From the NCBI GenBank assembly GCA_905199755.1, contig CAJKHT010000073.1, positions 1-13,529 of the forward strand: 13,529 nt of DNA, read 5' to 3'. Below the pieces are notes generated by a model, which was given only the letters and a program-made list of their open reading frames with translations, did no database searches and was not told where the DNA came from. This stretch comes from an uncultured Eubacteriales bacterium (lineage in GTDB: Bacteria; Bacillota; Clostridia; UBA1381). This document shows positions 11,344-13,529 of this stretch, piece by piece (position 1 is the stretch's first letter; each line of letters opens with the position of its first letter). The position numbers and the translations under genes are program-made.

Positions 11344-13529
11344 ATGGCGCGCGGAGACGGAACAATAACACTCTTAACAAAGGTCGATACAAAAGGCATT
11401 GAAAGCGATGCCATGAAATTGGCAAACAAATTTAAGGTTGCTACTCACGAGGTAGAAAAGCAAACCGCAAAAATCGAAAAGCTTAAACAGCGGCTTGGAG
11501 AACTTAACAGCGGCAATGCTGCTTTATCGGATAAATCAATCATAAAACAGCAGGCGGAATATGACAAGCTTATTGCAAAGCTTGACGAATTAAAGGCAAA
11601 GGAACAGTCGCTTGCAACGGAACAAACCAATATATTTTCAAGACAGATAACAGGCGATAAAGACAGATTGCTTGAACAGTATTATTCCGGTTCGATAGGA
11701 AAAGTCGGAGGACTATATTTCAGTACCGAGGATGCGGCGCAGCTGACGCAGATAAAAACGGAATTATCCGCCGTAAGAGATGAGATTGAAGCAACAACAC
11801 CGCAGGCTGAAAAAATGGGTGTTGCCTTAAAAAAAGCCGTAGGAGCGGCAACACAGCAGGAGATTGTAAAAACCACCAATCAGCTTACGGAGGAAGAAAT
11901 AAAGCTCGGCGGATTAAAAGCGAAAGCGGCAGAAGCGGGCGAAAAGCTTAAAAACGGCATGAAAAGAACGCAAGCCGCCGCTTTGCAAACGGGTCGGGGA
12001 TTTAATAAAATGGGTCAAAAGCTGCTTGGAATAGGCAAAAGCGTATTTGTATTTTCTGTTTTGACAAGAGCTTTAAGCAATATCAGAACCGCAATTACCG
12101 ATGTTTTGATGTCCGATGATAAGCTTAGAAATTCCGTAAATCAATTAAAAGCCGCCTTTTGGGTGGCATTTGCACCGATTTATGACTTTGTTATTCCTGC
12201 ATTAAGAAGTTTTATAGGTTATGTGACGCAAGCGGTAGTAATGCTGGAAAAGCTTTTTGCAAAATTAAGCGGTAAATCTTTCAGCGCTATGGTGTCACAG
12301 GGGAAAAGTCTACAGCAGCAGACATCACAGTATAAACAGCTCCGGTCGGGCGGAAAAACCGATGAAGAAAAAGCTATTGAAAAGCGGATAAAAGCCATTG
12401 AAAAAGAAAATAAAGCACTGCAAAAACAAAAGAGAGCAAAGGACAAGGCACAAAAACAGCAGGAAAAATCCGATAAACTCGCTTTAGCGAATTTTGATGA
12501 GCTTAATCAATTAACCTTTGATAAGGATGATAATGAGACAGAGGAATTGGACGATAAAATAGAAAAAAATGATGATATAATCGACCAATTACAGGAGCAG
12601 CTTGATTTAATTCAAGAGCAAAAAGAAGCAATGCAGGAGGCAAATGAACTGTCGGGCAAGGATTTTGACAGTCTTGAAAAAATGGACGTCAGTCCAATAT
12701 CGGAAACAATGATTGAATTAATGAAGCTTGCCGGAGCTTCGCTTGTTGCAATAGGACTTATATTAATGTTTGCAGGGAATATAGTTTGGGGATTAGGCTT
12801 CATTATTGCAGGAGCGGCAATATTCGGAGTGGCAATGCAGGCAGAGCAGCAAAGTGACCCCACGAAAACACCGCAGGTGCAGCTTGCGGAATTTGGGGAA
12901 TATTTAGGCGGTGTTTTGGCAGTACTCGGTGTAATATTAATCTTTTTCGGTCACATTCCGTTGGGTATAGCTTGCTTAATAGCAGGTATTGCGCTGTTCA
13001 GCGTAAGCAGAGCAACTTTGCAGGAGAATGGAATAACCACTAAGATAGAAACATTTTTACAAGAAAATGCGGCACTGATTGTAGGCGTATCTTTGGCATT
13101 GCTTGTTTTGGGAATAATACTCTTATTTACTCCGGCTTCACTGACTTTAGCTCTGGGATTGATAGCTGCCGGTGTTGTAGGTCTGGTAACGGAAGCAGTA
13201 TTGAATTGGGGTTACATTAAAGAAACGGTTGGCAACTTCTTTGAAGAACACAAAGCGTGGATTATCGGACTGTCTGCGGCATTACTGGTGTTGGGTATTA
13301 TTCTTGTCGCAACGGGTGTAAACATTCCTATCGGAATAGCTATGATTGTAGGCGGCATTGCAGGACTTGTTACGGAGGCGGTTTTAAATTGGAACTACAT
13401 CAAAGAAACATTAGAGCAATTTTTTGACGAGCATAAAGCGTGGATTATTGCGGTGTCGGGCATGTTACTGATTATGGGTATTATTCTTGTCGCAACGGGT
13501 GTAAACATTCCTATCGGAATAGCTATGAT
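11344..13529 (+). CDS. Tail tape measure protein (3' truncated by window)
   Basis: ATG 11344 follows AAGGGGGG (11331-11338) and the frame stays open for 728 codons to the window end. The tape measure fixes tail length, fills the tube and helps DNA cross the host envelope. Residues about 35-90 form a Lys/Glu coiled coil (EVEKQTAKIEKLKQRLGELN). A hydrophobic segment follows at about 215-245 and another at about 275-305 (SVNQLKAAFWVAFAPIYDFV). A second strongly charged coiled coil spans about 340-430 (AIEKRIKAIEKENKALQKQK). From about residue 456 comes a series of hydrophobic repeats of 58-61 residues, each probably two membrane helices. The gene is separated from the Gp15-like gene by a toxin-antitoxin-like module and two terminators, so it needs read-through or a promoter I could not identify. 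Confidence 0.9.
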   Translation, partial: MARGDGTITLLTKVDTKGIESDAMKLANKFKVATHEVEKQTAKIEKLKQRLGELNSGNAALSDKSIIKQQAEYDKLIAKLDELKAKEQSLATEQTNIFSRQITGDKDRLLEQYYSGSIGKVGGLYFSTEDAAQLTQIKTELSAVRDEIEATTPQAEKMGVALKKAVGAATQQEIVKTTNQLTEEEIKLGGLKAKAAEAGEKLKNGMKRTQAAALQTGRGFNKMGQKLLGIGKSVFVFSVLTRALSNIRTAITDVLMSDDKLRNSVNQLKAAFWVAFAPIYDFVIPALRSFIGYVTQAVVMLEKLFAKLSGKSFSAMVSQGKSLQQQTSQYKQLRSGGKTDEEKAIEKRIKAIEKENKALQKQKRAKDKAQKQQEKSDKLALANFDELNQLTFDKDDNETEELDDKIEKNDDIIDQLQEQLDLIQEQKEAMQEANELSGKDFDSLEKMDVSPISETMIELMKLAGASLVAIGLILMFAGNIVWGLGFIIAGAAIFGVAMQAEQQSDPTKTPQVQLAEFGEYLGGVLAVLGVILIFFGHIPLGIACLIAGIALFSVSRATLQENGITTKIETFLQENAALIVGVSLALLVLGIILLFTPASLTLALGLIAAGVVGLVTEAVLNWGYIKETVGNFFEEHKAWIIGLSAALLVLGIILVATGVNIPIGIAMIVGGIAGLVTEAVLNWNYIKETLEQFFDEHKAWIIAVSGMLLIMGIILVATGVNIPIGIAM
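12709..13529 (+). repeat. Tandem hydrophobic repeats in the tape measure protein
   Basis: Five copies of a two-helix hydrophobic unit, anchored on the (L/I)G(I/L)IL motif. The motif is at about residues 470, 528 and 589, and the last two copies start at W639 and W700. Spacing is 58 and then 61 residues. The final two copies share a 183-bp period, and 55 bases are identical between 13292-13346 and 13475-13529. Because identity runs to the window edge, more copies may follow. Confidence 0.85.

Noticed and set aside
13258..13529. CRISPR or insertion-sequence repeat
   Set aside because: The 183-bp period stays in frame within the tape measure gene and encodes a repeated protein unit, with no spacer structure or transposase.

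Overview
This window is the late structural region of a tailed phage or prophage with siphovirus-type gene order. The host is most likely a low- to mid-GC Clostridia bacterium. Reasons: strong GGAGG-type ribosome binding sites, TTG starts for two genes, consensus sigma-A-type promoters, AT-leaning codon use, and protein families typical of Firmicutes phages (Gp15-like tail protein, GP20-like scaffold, minor capsid protein 2). Every protein-coding gene is on the + strand. Both ends are cut: the 5' end lies inside a DNA methyltransferase and the 3' end inside the tape measure gene.

Layout. 3-266: C-terminus of a DNA methyltransferase. 284-697: sigma-region-4-like late regulator. 696-840: candidate late promoter with phased AATGTAA repeats, then an intrinsic terminator. 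876-3976: packaging and portal (TerS, TerL, portal). 3991-5616: minor capsid protein carrying a C-terminal domain that resembles a BECR-fold toxin nuclease. 5600-5844: a short island with a consensus promoter, a predicted pseudoknotted non-coding RNA, two terminators and a weaker promoter. 5924-7417: scaffold and major capsid protein. 7430-9345: a 46-residue protein, a head-tail connector and three minor capsid/neck proteins. 9359-10944: tail tube, tail chaperone-like protein and Gp15-like protein. 10963-11316: a compact type I toxin-antitoxin-like module, with a 24-residue hydrophobic peptide and a convergent antisense RNA that overlap at a shared terminator. 11344-end: tape measure protein with tandem hydrophobic repeats.

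How it works together. TerS and TerL drive DNA into a prohead built by scaffold, major capsid, portal and minor capsid protein. The connector and neck proteins join it to a tail whose length is set by the tape measure, with the gp14/Gp15-like pair as likely tail-assembly helpers. Two non-structural inserts stand out. One is the nuclease-like tail of the minor capsid protein followed by a structured RNA. The other is the toxin/antisense-RNA pair wedged before the tape measure gene. Each insert brings its own promoters and terminators, so the late operon is interrupted by stop signals. It must be read through, anti-terminated or restarted. Functions are inferred from sequence patterns and family knowledge; no database search was run.
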